DNA from: a virus
IMG/VR virus record: IMGVR_UViG_3300050120_000144
Span: 1 to 22,147 of that record
DNA length: 22,147 bases
Strand: one strand, 5' to 3'
Within the stretch, counting starts at the first letter, position 1. Each line of letters opens with the position of its first letter. The notes beneath the pieces were generated by a model that saw nothing but the letters and a program-made list of their open reading frames with translations, was not told the DNA's origin and searched no databases. The position numbers were made by a program, and so were the translations under genes. Shown here in pieces: positions 1-8,104 of the stretch.

Positions 1-2082
1 TTGCTTGGCATCGGAGCCTTTGCTGGTTATTCCCTTGGTGGTCCCGATCATCGTATGAAGGATGCCTTCTATGGTGCACTCGCCGGTATTGGTGCAGGGG
101 CTATTACCTTTAGAGGTATTGCCCGTGTTGTACATGATGTGAGGAGTGCCGACACACTACCGAGGGCTAGTTCTACCCTTGATAAGTTGGAGGGCAGTCT
201 TGCAAAGTTGCAACGGCATACAGACATGGTACAGACACAGATGGCTGCCGCACAAGGTGCTGATAGCCTTAATATTGCACACTCTATTGAAGGTGATACC
301 TCTATCAAGTTGACGCCGGGGCAGCAGAAGGTTAAGGAGACTGCGCAAGCTCTTTATACGCATATCAGGGATATGGCGAAAGCTGCCGGTATGAGTATGA
401 AGGAGTTGGAGAATTACACAACTCATTTGTTCAAGCCGACGGAGGCTAATAAGGCAATTATTGATGCCTTCAATAAGCAGCAATCTACTCCGCTGAGTAA
501 AAATTCTCCCTTCACCAAGACTCGTAAATTGAGGATGAGTCTTGCGGATGCAATCGCTAAGGGTATGGAATTAAAGCATGATAACTTTGCAGATACATTT
601 GCGGAGTATTATAAGTCAATACTAGGAGCTATTCATACTAAGGTAGCGATTGATACCCTTCGTGTTGCTACCGATCTAGAGAAGCGTCCTCTTATTGCTA
701 AGACAAGTATGGCACCTTATGGGTATCAGGTAATTAATCATCCTGCCCTTCGAGGTCTATCAATTCATCCTGCCATTGCGGCAGAAATGTCTCATATGTT
801 TGATGTGCATACGCCTACGCACCTAGGCTTCGCGTATCAATTTGTCAACTCGGCATTGAAGAGGATTGCTTTCGTAGGAAGTTTATTCCATGGGCAAACT
901 CTTTCTGATGTGCAAATGGGCATGTCCCTTAATCCATATAAGAATGTTGAGACTACCCTTAAGGCAGTTGCGGGAAGTACGGAATTTCAGAAGGCCTTAA
1001 AGAATCCGCAACCTGGGGATTTCGTAGATAAATTAATTGAGCAAGGACTTCCAGTACCCTCCAACTCTACTGGATTTACCGAAGATATTGGTAAGAATAT
1101 GTCTGAGGGGTTTAAATATATTGAAACACAACTCAATGCACTCTTTCCAGGGCTTGGTAATATTTCCCGAGGGGCTGCTGCCTTAGATCATCTTAATACA
1201 TGGATTATTTTTAATAGAATTGGCGGTGGCTTGATGGGGCAAGGAGCCCATATAATGTTTGGCAAGTTGAAGATGAATTGGTTAAAGGAGATAGAAGAAG
1301 CTCCTACTAAAATCATGCCCTCTGATGAGGAGTTAAGAAGGCGGGCTGTTGCAGTATCTACTAAATCTTTTGGTAGTTTGAATTGGAGAAGAATGGCTAA
1401 TGAGGTGCATAATAAGTACATGCGCGCTTTCTTAATGTCTACCTTTTCTCCTGCTGGGCGTAGGTCTATTCAATCAATTATGTTGGCTCCTGAATGGCTG
1501 GCTTCTACTACCCTGCACTGGACTAAGGCCCTCTTTGGTAAGGGTGAGGGGAGTCCGTTCCGTCCATTAAATGATGTTGATCTTCATAGGGCTTGGTTGC
1601 TTAAAAGTTTATTCTATTCTACCCTCTTTGGCAATGCCCTTAACTATATGTTCTCTGGGCATTCCATGATGGATAATAAGGATCAATTTATGATTGACCT
1701 TGGGGATGGGCAGAAAACTCCTTGGATGAAGGAGCTGTCTGACTTTCCACGCCTTATTATGGATCCAGCACAGGAGATATTAAATAAACTTGCACCGATT
1801 CCTAGGCTTGCTTTGCAGCAATTTACCGGGAAGGAGTATCTATCTGCGAAGGGTTATTCTCCTACCCTTAAGACTGCTGGCGACCGTGTACAGAACGCCG
1901 TTGATACAATGTCTCCTTTCTCCATGTCGCAGAATAATACTGGAGGATTGAAGGCAGATGTTGCTAGTATGTTGGGACATCCCATTTACGGCATGACTCC
2001 TACTACAAAGAGGGATGCAGAAATGAAAAGGAAGCAGGAATTGTTACGGGAAAAAATGTCTAAATTGTCCGGAGGTCAATAA
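1..2082 (+). CDS. Large virion-associated protein, C-terminal part
   Basis: The frame is open from the first base to a TAA at 2080-2082, giving 693 visible residues. It is probably the C-terminal part of a longer protein, since the TTG at base 1 has no visible upstream context. The first about 45 residues are Gly/Ala-rich and hydrophobic, followed by long Lys-rich helical stretches (about 50-130) and mixed helical sequence; the end is charged. No catalytic motif is recognised. Its position immediately upstream of a tail-type protein and the lysis cassette, its size and its composition suggest an internal virion, ejection or large 'polyvalent'-type protein. That is inference from context. The stop overlaps the next start (TAATG), and the next gene's Shine-Dalgarno GGAGG lies inside this gene's last codons, so the two are translationally coupled. 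Confidence 0.6.
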   Translation: MLGIGAFAGYSLGGPDHRMKDAFYGALAGIGAGAITFRGIARVVHDVRSADTLPRASSTLDKLEGSLAKLQRHTDMVQTQMAAAQGADSLNIAHSIEGDTSIKLTPGQQKVKETAQALYTHIRDMAKAAGMSMKELENYTTHLFKPTEANKAIIDAFNKQQSTPLSKNSPFTKTRKLRMSLADAIAKGMELKHDNFADTFAEYYKSILGAIHTKVAIDTLRVATDLEKRPLIAKTSMAPYGYQVINHPALRGLSIHPAIAAEMSHMFDVHTPTHLGFAYQFVNSALKRIAFVGSLFHGQTLSDVQMGMSLNPYKNVETTLKAVAGSTEFQKALKNPQPGDFVDKLIEQGLPVPSNSTGFTEDIGKNMSEGFKYIETQLNALFPGLGNISRGAAALDHLNTWIIFNRIGGGLMGQGAHIMFGKLKMNWLKEIEEAPTKIMPSDEELRRRAVAVSTKSFGSLNWRRMANEVHNKYMRAFLMSTFSPAGRRSIQSIMLAPEWLASTTLHWTKALFGKGEGSPFRPLNDVDLHRAWLLKSLFYSTLFGNALNYMFSGHSMMDNKDQFMIDLGDGQKTPWMKELSDFPRLIMDPAQEILNKLAPIPRLALQQFTGKEYLSAKGYSPTLKTAGDRVQNAVDTMSPFSMSQNNTGGLKADVASMLGHPIYGMTPTTKRDAEMKRKQELLREKMSKLSGGQ

Positions 2083-3320
2083 TGGGACGCGCAGATTTTC
2101 TTCAACTCGGTGACTGGAATACCGTATGTTGGCAGTGCGGCTTTAAGGCGAAGGCATCTACCCTTGTACGCAACTGGCAGGGGTACTATGTTCACCCAGA
2201 GCATAATGAGCCTAGGCAGACACAAGACTTTGTGAGGGGTGTGCCGGATAATCAAACTGCACCATGGGTGCAACCACTGCCTGCGGCTATCTACACCTAC
2301 ACCAATATTCAACTAGGGCAGGGGGATGGCGTTAATAAGTCATTTCAGTTGGGATGTGGTTTATATAATGTTACTGTAACATCGGCAAAGGTTAGTAATA
2401 ATTATACCTTTACTGCAAATGCGTTGCTATTTGGTACTTGGGATGGTATTACAAACACAGCACAACTTACCAGTCCTTTCGGTGATAATACTACTTCAGT
2501 AAATGTCACCGCGACGCACCGCACGGACTGGCAGGGGCGGCAGTTGCTGTATCCGACGGCGCGGACGAACATGCTCAAGCAGAGTGACAATCTGAATGTT
2601 GCACCGTGGGGCGGCAATCCAACCAAGACCTTGACTGCTACGCTTTATGCCGGTGTCATCCCGTATTTTGAAATCAAGAAGACAACCACAAGCAATTCGG
2701 AATCACTTTCTCAGAATACAGGCTATAGCGCCGCTATCGGTGACGTTGCGCAACTGCGCATTGCCATGCGTGCGGGAACAAAAACAAACGGCAGTGTCGG
2801 CATTAACGGCACAGGAGACAATTGGGGGCCGAACGCAAACAGTTCTGCGGTCATCGTCTCAGGTCCGGGCACTATAACGCAGGCATCAGGCGGTTACTTT
2901 ACGATAACCGGGTTGACTACCACCGCCGACACAGTTGTTCTTATTACGCGAACTTTCGTTGTCGCGCAGACCACTGTGTCGGTCTACCTGTATCCGGGTA
3001 CCCCGATCAGCGTTACCATCGGTGACAGCAATCTTTTTACTGCCGCGATGTTTACGCTAAACGGCGGCACGATGGGCGCGCATATTTCCACCACCACCGC
3101 AGCCGTCACCGTCACCGACTACACCTATACCAACGCGGGTGTTGTGTCGCTGGGACAGGTGCCTGATGCGACGGCGTCTTTGGATTGGGATGGCACGGGT
3201 ACGGTTGACTCTATTACCTCCCCAGCGTATACTACTAATGGAACTGGTTTAATAACCTTTACAACCCCTCCAATAGCCTATGCAATAGTAACAGCTTCGG
3301 GGAAGGAGACAATGGCATGA
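2082..3320 (+). CDS. Tail or receptor-binding type protein with N-terminal Cys/His knuckle
   Basis: A 412-residue protein starting at ATG 2082 with GGAGG seven bases upstream. The N terminus has a CxxC...HxxH arrangement (C16, C19, H38, H41) before a conserved-looking 'DFVRGVPDNQTAPWVQP' stretch, a pattern I associate with small podophage/siphophage structural proteins. The rest is Thr/Ser/Gly-rich beta-strand sequence, including 'LYPTARTNMLKQSDNL' near residue 155, as in phage tail or carbohydrate-binding modules. The N-terminal and last ~45 codons are A+T-leaning like neighbours, whereas about 2500-3190 is clearly G+C-richer with different codon choice, suggesting a swapped central module. 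Function as virion attachment or minor tail protein is inferred. It ends in an ATGA overlap with the holin. Confidence 0.6.
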   Translation: MGRADFLQLGDWNTVCWQCGFKAKASTLVRNWQGYYVHPEHNEPRQTQDFVRGVPDNQTAPWVQPLPAAIYTYTNIQLGQGDGVNKSFQLGCGLYNVTVTSAKVSNNYTFTANALLFGTWDGITNTAQLTSPFGDNTTSVNVTATHRTDWQGRQLLYPTARTNMLKQSDNLNVAPWGGNPTKTLTATLYAGVIPYFEIKKTTTSNSESLSQNTGYSAAIGDVAQLRIAMRAGTKTNGSVGINGTGDNWGPNANSSAVIVSGPGTITQASGGYFTITGLTTTADTVVLITRTFVVAQTTVSVYLYPGTPISVTIGDSNLFTAAMFTLNGGTMGAHISTTTAAVTVTDYTYTNAGVVSLGQVPDATASLDWDGTGTVDSITSPAYTTNGTGLITFTTPPIAYAIVTASGKETMA

Positions 3321-3550
3321 TATCTCGTATTAAGGGTATGTTGATACCGAATTGGAGGGACTGGAAACGCATGTATACTACATGGTTCCATCTTGCAGGA
3401 CTTCTGTTCTCCGGGATTGGTACAGGGCTTGCCCTTGTTTATGGTTCCCTTGATTCCATACAACATTCCCTTCTGCCAACTTGGGCTACCTACCTTATCA
3501 TCTTCTTAATTTTTCTTGGCGCAGCCATAGGGAAGTTTATACGACAATGA
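3317..3550 (+). CDS. Holin (DUF7940-like), 77 aa
   Basis: Holins open the inner membrane at lysis. This protein starts with a basic, Trp-containing N terminus (LIPNWRDWKRMYTTWFHLAG) followed by two hydrophobic segments, about residues 23-43 and 56-74, and ends in a short basic tail. The 'LIPNWRD' opening and the two-segment layout match the phage holin family that I know as DUF7940; that assignment is from memory. The start codon overlaps the preceding stop (ATGA), with GGAAGGAG about eight bases upstream. The next gene, the endolysin, also begins in an ATGA overlap, so holin and endolysin are made in a coupled way. Confidence 0.75.
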   Translation: MISRIKGMLIPNWRDWKRMYTTWFHLAGLLFSGIGTGLALVYGSLDSIQHSLLPTWATYLIIFLIFLGAAIGKFIRQ

Positions 3551-4023
3551 CTATTTCAAAGTGGAAAAAGATTGCTATTGGGGGAGGCAGTTCGGCCATT
3601 CTATTAGCTGCGCTGGTTGGGTATTTTGAGCCTTCCTCAACACCTGGTGTACCCTATCAGGATGTTACGGGGGTGTGGACTGACTGCGGGGGAAATACGC
3701 ACAATGTTAATCCGAAGGCCCCATTAGATGTTTCTCTTTGTGGGAAGATAGATGATAATAATGAGAAAGATGCATTGCGATCCCTAGATGCCGTGGTTAC
3801 TGTACCACTTACAAATAATCAAAAGGCAGCCTTTGCTGACCTTATTTATAATGTAGGGGAGGGTAAATTCAATCACTCTACTATGTTGCAATTAATTAAT
3901 GGAGGGAAAGTACAGGAGGCCTGTAAGGAGTTATTGCGTTGGGTATATGCAGGAGGGAAGAAACTGCCAGGATTAGTAGCTAGGCGGCAAGCAGAATACA
4001 CAATTTGTATCACACCTAACTAA
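3547..4023 (+). CDS. SAR endolysin, GH24 lysozyme (muramidase), 158 aa
   Basis: Cleaves the peptidoglycan glycan strand. An N-terminal basic stretch is followed by a Gly/Ala/Ser-rich weakly hydrophobic segment (about residues 9-25), typical of a signal-anchor-release endolysin rather than a cleaved signal peptide. The GH24 catalytic triad is visible as E28, D39 and T45 in 'YFEPSSTPGVPYQDVTGVWT'; the E-to-D gap is two residues longer than in T4 or P21 lysozyme. Later residues 'NNQKAAFADLIYNVGEGKF' match the conserved GH24 helix. Several cysteines (for example C47 and C65) could control activation by disulfide exchange. The start was chosen at ATG 3547, which overlaps the holin stop, rather than an upstream in-frame ATG inside the holin gene. 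Confidence 0.85.
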   Translation: MTISKWKKIAIGGGSSAILLAALVGYFEPSSTPGVPYQDVTGVWTDCGGNTHNVNPKAPLDVSLCGKIDDNNEKDALRSLDAVVTVPLTNNQKAAFADLIYNVGEGKFNHSTMLQLINGGKVQEACKELLRWVYAGGKKLPGLVARRQAEYTICITPN

Positions 4024-4032
4024 GGATAATTT

Positions 4033-4293
4033 GTGGCCACACTTCCTCCAGATATTAAGCATAAGGTAAATGTTACCTTGTCTACCGCAGCAATCATATT
4101 CATCGCAGGTGTTATATTCAATGCAGGCATGCAGTATGATATTATTAGTAATATAAGGCAGCATCAATCAATACAGGATGTGCAAATTACTTCCCTTCAA
4201 AATCAATTGCAGCCAATCAATCAACAGTTGGCAAGGCAGTCACAGTTGTTGGAGGATATTAAAGAGGAAATAACCTCACGGTCAAGGAGATAA
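4033..4293 (+). CDS. Membrane protein with coiled coil in lysis cassette, 86 aa
   Basis: Starts at GTG 4033 with AAGGAT upstream, ten bases after the endolysin stop. One transmembrane segment (about residues 15-35, 'LSTAAIIFIAGVIFNAGMQY') is followed by a Gln-rich amphipathic helix with heptad character (about 40-78) and an Arg/Ser tail. I do not recognise a family. Its place between endolysin and spanin and its single-TM plus coiled-coil layout suggest a second holin, an antiholin or a holin-partner protein; these are inferences. It ends three bases before the i-spanin start, so it belongs to the same transcription unit. Confidence 0.7.
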   Translation: MATLPPDIKHKVNVTLSTAAIIFIAGVIFNAGMQYDIISNIRQHQSIQDVQITSLQNQLQPINQQLARQSQLLEDIKEEITSRSRR

Positions 4294-4296
4294 TAC

Positions 4297-4794
4297 ATGC
4301 TCACTTTTCTTAAACCCTATGAATGGTTGATTGGGCTTATTATCCTATTACTTCTTGTGGTAGGATTGTGGGGATTTGGCGCGCGAGAGTTTCGTAAGGG
4401 GGTATTGGAGCAGCTCGGTAAGGATAAAGCCGCGGCCCTTGTAGTACAGACAAAGGGAGAGGCCGTTTCTACTAAGGTTGAGACACGTTACATTACTCGT
4501 GTACAGGTTATCCACGATGCTGGTACTACAATCATCAAGAAGGTCCCTATCTATGTTACACATGAAGATTCCTCTCGCTGCGTTGTTAATAATGGCTTTG
4601 TGCAGTTGTGGAACGACGCGAATAAAATGCAGCTTTCCAACGCCTCCCCCCTCTCTTATGCAAAAGCCAGTTCCGTTGTCCTCACAGACATTGCAACACA
4701 GCACGTCAGGGAAGCAAACCTCTACCACCAACAGTACGAACAATTGAAGGCACTTCAGGATTGGGTCACGCAAGAACAGAAGGCGTATAAATGA
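4297..4794 (+). CDS. Rz: i-spanin (Rz-like), 165 aa
   Basis: Inner-membrane spanin subunit that, with the outer-membrane lipoprotein spanin, fuses inner and outer membranes in the last step of lysis. One N-terminal transmembrane segment (about residues 10-28) is followed by a periplasmic domain. The sequence 'VVNNGFVQLWNDAN' (about residues 89-102) and the C-terminal 'LYHQQYEQLKALQDWV' are typical of Rz-type proteins in podophage and siphophage lysis cassettes. The o-spanin gene is embedded in another frame of the second half, the usual nested architecture. GGAG lies upstream of the ATG. Within the nested portion base use shifts toward C-rich codons, presumably because two frames are constrained. 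Confidence 0.8.
   Translation: MLTFLKPYEWLIGLIILLLLVVGLWGFGAREFRKGVLEQLGKDKAAALVVQTKGEAVSTKVETRYITRVQVIHDAGTTIIKKVPIYVTHEDSSRCVVNNGFVQLWNDANKMQLSNASPLSYAKASSVVLTDIATQHVREANLYHQQYEQLKALQDWVTQEQKAYK
4553..4747 (+). CDS. Rz1: o-spanin (Rz1-like) lipoprotein nested in i-spanin, 64 aa
   Basis: Out-of-frame ORF wholly inside the i-spanin gene. Start taken at ATG 4553, nine bases after AGAAGG; ATG 4562 is the alternative. It encodes a short signal peptide ending 'LLIMALCSC', with Ser-Cys as the likely lipobox junction (LCS/C), then the diagnostic Rz1 proline run 'FPTPPPSLMQKPVPL' and a polar Ser/Thr/Asn tail. After lipidation it would sit in the outer membrane inner leaflet and bind the i-spanin C terminus. 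The lipobox is slightly non-canonical (Cys at -2). The proline motif makes the assignment strong despite the short length. Confidence 0.85.
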   Translation: MLHMKIPLAALLIMALCSCGTTRIKCSFPTPPPSLMQKPVPLSSQTLQHSTSGKQTSTTNSTNN

Positions 4795-4802
4795 AATGTG
4801 AG

Positions 4803-4817
4803 GTAACAAATTGTTAC
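4803..4817. promoter_or_regulatory. 15-bp palindrome copy 1 (GTAACAAATTGTTAC)
   Basis: Perfect 7-bp inverted repeat around a single central A, lying nine bases beyond both the rightward i-spanin stop and the leftward small-gene stop, so between converging transcription units. It is one of five copies in the window, all intergenic or touching a stop codon. There is no room for an RNA loop, so a dimeric protein-binding site is more likely than a terminator. Confidence 0.7.
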
Positions 4818-4825
4818 GAGGTTCA

Positions 4826-5014
4826 TTATGTTAAGGGGATCCAAGTATTATCCTTAACCCAATCTTCGGCCTCTCGCAAAGACTTAAATTTAGTTATAAT
4901 TGGTAAGACACAAACCCCACAATTTACATAAGTATACTCAAACTCACCTGTATTATTATCAATAACCGCAAAGGCATCTTTTTTCTTAACAATTGTATAT
5001 GTAGTTAATTTCAT
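4826..5014 (-). CDS. Small hypothetical protein, 62 aa
   Basis: Starts at ATG 5014, overlapping the stop of the upstream ATPase gene (ATGA), with a strong GGAGGG seven bases upstream; the longer in-frame start lacks such support. It is the last gene of the leftward block. The sequence reads as a compact alpha/beta protein: 'LTTYTIVKKKDAFAVIDN' then 'FKSLREAEDWVKDNTW', ending 'IPLT'. The beta-strand start with an 'EAEDWV' helix resembles small phage proteins that modify host processes, but no family is recognised. Confidence 0.65.
   Translation of the reverse strand: MKLTTYTIVKKKDAFAVIDNNTGEFEYTYVNCGVCVLPIITKFKSLREAEDWVKDNTWIPLT
4830..4858. other. Inverted repeat at convergent gene ends
   Basis: GTTAAGG (4830-4836) and CCTTAAC (4852-4858) form a 7-bp stem with a 15-nt loop inside the last codons of the leftward 62-aa gene. 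It could act as a transcript-end structure at the convergence point, but it has no U-tract, so a terminator role is only a weak possibility. Confidence 0.3.
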
Positions 5015-6219
5015 GATTTCCCTCCAATCCATTCATACGCCTTATCTTGACTATCCACCACTAGCTTAGTCTTAAGGCAGCCCATTTGCACCAAGGTTGT
5101 TTCAATCTGCGTTAGGGTAAAGGCATCAACATCCCGATAGAATCTTGATAGTACGGTGCGCCTCGTTGTGTACTGTACTTTTTCTATGTAATTTTTAATC
5201 GTTTCGGTAGCATCGCTGCTCTTACTCTTACCGAAGCCGCCAAATGTCTTATACATATTATGTTCGGCATCCAATAGATATTGTAATGCCCTTTCAAAGT
5301 CAGGCACCGTTATCTTGAGGTCATCCCCCCTTGCCGCGCTGCAAACAAGCATCAACTTACGAAGGTGTGTTGCCCTTCGCTCACAGTAGCCGGCGAATCT
5401 TGGGTCGTCAATGGCGGGGTGTCCTTCCCCCGTTAGGCGGTCTTGTTCAATGTACCATGATACGTATGCTTGCTTGGCGTCGGGAGTCATGGTTACTTCC
5501 CCTGCTAACTTGCTTACCCTCTCTAGGTCATTGATTAACATTCCCCGCAGTTCGGTTTCCCTAACGGTGAGGGTATGTTCGGGGACTATTTTCCTCTTAT
5601 GCTCCTCCACAATGAAGATGATGCGGCTGGTGAATCCACCGCCGACAGCTTCATGAGGAATCATGCTTTGAATCCAGTCGGGGGCTGTTCCGCCCATAAG
5701 GTTAAGGCAAAGTCCGTGAAGGGTATCCTTACCGCGCCCAACAGTTTCATATTCCCAGTCATCTTTGGAATCGTACCAATCAGTAAGATTAGATAGGTAC
5801 GCAATATCCCCTTGCCCAAGGAAAACGGATAACTCCTCAGAGAATGCCGTAACTGCACAATGATACTTAACTTTACCATCAGAAGGGTCCTGAAAGTTAA
5901 CGGATGCTCGTTTCATTGCAAGGATCATTGCCTGTCTACCGCTGCTACTCTCAGGTGTGACAGTGACCCCAGGTATCTCCTTTAAGATATCCTTTGCAAT
6001 GCCCAGTGCGGTACCTTTTCGTGTACGCCCGGAAGGGCCAATAAGGACAACGTATAGGTTGGGGTAGATGATTTCATGACCCCACCTTAGATAGATCCTC
6101 CTCTGCAATGCCCCTGCTACCGAACTTAAACTACACCATTGATGATAGGAGATAGGGGACTCCGTACTATCGGTGTACTCAAGGTATGAGTCTAACCAAT
6201 TAGTGAGTTCCCGTGCCAT
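5011..6219 (-). CDS. DUF3987-type ATPase, putative replicative helicase, 402 aa
   Basis: P-loop protein of the type found as DUF3987 or YfjI-like proteins in phage replication regions, likely DNA helicase or helicase-primase component. Visible motifs: Walker A-like GPSGRTRKGT (61-70), Walker B-like 'FSEEL' (126-130), and an arginine-containing 'GGGFTSRIIFI' (193-203) that fits an Arg finger or sensor. The C-terminal about 70 residues look like a winged-helix module ('TTRRTVLSRFYRDVDAF', 'TLTQIETTLVQMGCL'). Start taken at ATG 6219 with AAGGGA upstream; a TTG six codons earlier is possible. It overlaps the polymerase gene end by 20 bases. Family is well supported; helicase activity is inferred from context. 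Confidence 0.75.
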   Translation of the reverse strand: MARELTNWLDSYLEYTDSTESPISYHQWCSLSSVAGALQRRIYLRWGHEIIYPNLYVVLIGPSGRTRKGTALGIAKDILKEIPGVTVTPESSSGRQAMILAMKRASVNFQDPSDGKVKYHCAVTAFSEELSVFLGQGDIAYLSNLTDWYDSKDDWEYETVGRGKDTLHGLCLNLMGGTAPDWIQSMIPHEAVGGGFTSRIIFIVEEHKRKIVPEHTLTVRETELRGMLINDLERVSKLAGEVTMTPDAKQAYVSWYIEQDRLTGEGHPAIDDPRFAGYCERRATHLRKLMLVCSAARGDDLKITVPDFERALQYLLDAEHNMYKTFGGFGKSKSSDATETIKNYIEKVQYTTRRTVLSRFYRDVDAFTLTQIETTLVQMGCLKTKLVVDSQDKAYEWIGGKS

Positions 6220-7738
6220 GTGTATCCCTTGTTGCAAGGAGATTAATTATATCGGCATGTTCTTTGAGTTTCTGCATACCTTGTTTATTGTGTTGCTTGT
6301 GCATGCCGCCCCAATTCAATCCACACTTGGCATCGGTGGCAATCTTGAATTCGTTGCCGTTGTATGTGATTGTCGGACTGGTGTAATCGTAGATGCGGTG
6401 CATCATGTTATTGTACTTGTCTTTGTCCAACACGGCTTCGATTGGCACCTGCATTAAGATTGAATCGTGTACCTGTGCCAGTATGTCAATGTTGAGGTGT
6501 TGTGTTAGGTACTCATCATTGTAGATACGGACCATTCCTTGATTAAGGGAATCAACAACAGTCGATTGCGGGATCATACTGTAGGCTGACTTCCACAGGT
6601 CATCACCCCATTCGCCCATGAAACGAACCCGACGCCCGAAACAGTTTGTAAGTGTGCGGTCTTTCTGGAGTTGCCTCTTTACTACTTCGTATCCCAATCT
6701 AATGCCAGGGTAGATTTCGTGGTAGAGGTTAATAATTCGCTTGGCCTCAGCTTCATCCATTTCATTGATAAGGGCGAAATTTCTATACCGCTCATCATAG
6801 TTCAACCCGTGGTTGGATTTCTTTCCACACTGCCGAAGGGACATACTGCGGGGCCATTCCCTTGTGTATAACTTATTGAGGACTTCATCCTCTATGCGCA
6901 ACTTATGGATTGCCTCTGCGCTTGTGGCATGACCTACAATGTCATCCTCGTATGCGATTATCTCTGCGGGGAGGCCGAACATCAAGGAGGCCGTATGACA
7001 ATGCACATCGACACCTTCCTTGATTGCCTTAATCATGTTCGCATCGTTGCCGAAGTAGGCAACTACAACCCACTCGGCTTGCTTTTTGTCTACCTCGATT
7101 AGGACATATCCATCATCTGCCACAAGGAACTTTTTAAATTCCTGCGGTAGATTCTGGAAATTCATTCCGGTGCCGAATACAGTTTTACTACTGGATAACC
7201 GACCGAATTTAGTACCTCTAGGATTATATGCTCCTCGCAGACGGTCATCCGCATCAAAATTAATGTCGAGATATGTACCGTAGAGCTTCTGTAACCCACG
7301 AATTTCTTGCACAAGTTTTGCTTGACGAAGGCCAGGTTGCTTTGCTGTTCCTCGGACAAGTCTTTGCATTGCCATATCATCGGTCGTTACCTTCTTTGTC
7401 TTAGGGGACATGATTGTAGGCAGGCCCAACTCAATATAAAAGTAGTTGGCACAGGCCTTGCTGCTATTCACATTTAATGAATGTCCGACTAGCTCATCCA
7501 GTTCACGCTGCTTATCGGCGGCACTCTCCAACACCTCCCTCTTGGTGTCGGCCATGAGGGTGTGATTCACCTTAACGCCACGAGTCTGCATGTATGTTAG
7601 GACAGGCAGAAGGTCCATCGTCATCTTGTAGGTTGCATCGTAACCATTGGCAAGCATTGGCCAGAACTTGTCATGCATTTCGATCATGCAGGCACTGTCG
7701 AGGGCGCTGTAACGGAGGAACGATTCATCCATTTTCAT
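6200..7738 (-). CDS. Family A DNA polymerase, polymerase part carrying ExoIII motif, 512 aa
   Basis: Replicative DNA polymerase of the PolA family. Polymerase motifs: 'GRLSSS' (179-184), motif A 'IEVDKKQAEW' with metal-binding D217 and E222, motif B R302-K306-H310-Y314 in 'RQCGKKSNHGLNY', and motif C 'QVHDS' (H424, D425). The position equivalent to E. coli F762 is His, and motif C ends in Ser instead of Glu. The first residues 'ESFLRYSALDSACM' contain the Y10-x3-D14 ExoIII motif of a DEDDy 3'-5' exonuclease whose ExoI and ExoII motifs lie in the ORF at 8268-9269. Start ATG 7738 has AGGAG upstream and an in-frame stop a few codons before, so this is a separately translated half. With the other half it totals 845 residues. 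Confidence 0.9.
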   Translation of the reverse strand: MKMDESFLRYSALDSACMIEMHDKFWPMLANGYDATYKMTMDLLPVLTYMQTRGVKVNHTLMADTKREVLESAADKQRELDELVGHSLNVNSSKACANYFYIELGLPTIMSPKTKKVTTDDMAMQRLVRGTAKQPGLRQAKLVQEIRGLQKLYGTYLDINFDADDRLRGAYNPRGTKFGRLSSSKTVFGTGMNFQNLPQEFKKFLVADDGYVLIEVDKKQAEWVVVAYFGNDANMIKAIKEGVDVHCHTASLMFGLPAEIIAYEDDIVGHATSAEAIHKLRIEDEVLNKLYTREWPRSMSLRQCGKKSNHGLNYDERYRNFALINEMDEAEAKRIINLYHEIYPGIRLGYEVVKRQLQKDRTLTNCFGRRVRFMGEWGDDLWKSAYSMIPQSTVVDSLNQGMVRIYNDEYLTQHLNIDILAQVHDSILMQVPIEAVLDKDKYNNMMHRIYDYTSPTITYNGNEFKIATDAKCGLNWGGMHKQHNKQGMQKLKEHADIINLLATRDTHGTGTH

Positions 7739-7883
7739 CGGTATTCTCCTTTATATGTTCCTCTAGTATAACAATGCACCGCTTACATAATTCAACGGCT
7801 ATTGGATCAACAAACCAATATTTAGTCAGCAGTAAGGTTAAATAATCCTTTACGTCAGGTATCCCTAACTCAGACTTGCTCAT
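7725..7883 (-). CDS. Small hypothetical protein inside split polymerase, 52 aa
   Basis: One of three small genes between the two polymerase halves. Start taken at ATG 7883, preceded by GGGGGTT; it overlaps the preceding gene's end by 14 bases and the polymerase start by 14 bases. Sequence 'MSKSELGIPDVKDYLTLLL' is followed by a Cys-containing helix ('VELCKRCIVILEEHIKE'). No family recognised. The overlap with the polymerase start suggests translational coupling. Confidence 0.55.
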   Translation of the reverse strand: MSKSELGIPDVKDYLTLLLTKYWFVDPIAVELCKRCIVILEEHIKENTDENG

Positions 7884-8103
7884 AGTAACCCCCAAAATTC
7901 TTACCATTACAAAGGAGAGGTTTCACTTCATGCAATTCATCGAGGTATCGAATACCTTCTGCAAGGCACTCTTCATATGAGGAGATTGGATAACTCTCAT
8001 GTAGTTGTATTCCACCTTCACTAAGGATAAACGTCCATGTATTGAAGTTGCCGAGGCGAATTTCGATATCCCTTGTTGGGCTTGGATTCTTTAATTGTTC
8101 CAT
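7870..8103 (-). CDS. Small hypothetical protein inside split polymerase, 77 aa
   Basis: Second small gene in the gap. ATG 8103 has AGGA eight bases upstream and lies one base after the stop of the preceding gene; ATG 8112 is possible. The sequence has beta strands ('IEIRLGNFNTWTFILSEGG') followed by a helix ('SSYEECLAEGIRYLDEL') and ends in a Gly/Tyr-rich tail. No family recognised. Spacing and SD make it a credible gene, not an intron. Confidence 0.55.
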   Translation of the reverse strand: MEQLKNPSPTRDIEIRLGNFNTWTFILSEGGIQLHESYPISSYEECLAEGIRYLDELHEVKPLLCNGKNFGGYYEQV

Positions 8104-8104
8104 G

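Noticed and set aside
170-2170. Repeated CTACCCTT words in the late genes
   Set aside because: They fall in frame as Thr-Leu codons (ACC CTT) with variable flanks, so codon preference explains them better than a Chi-like or uptake signal.
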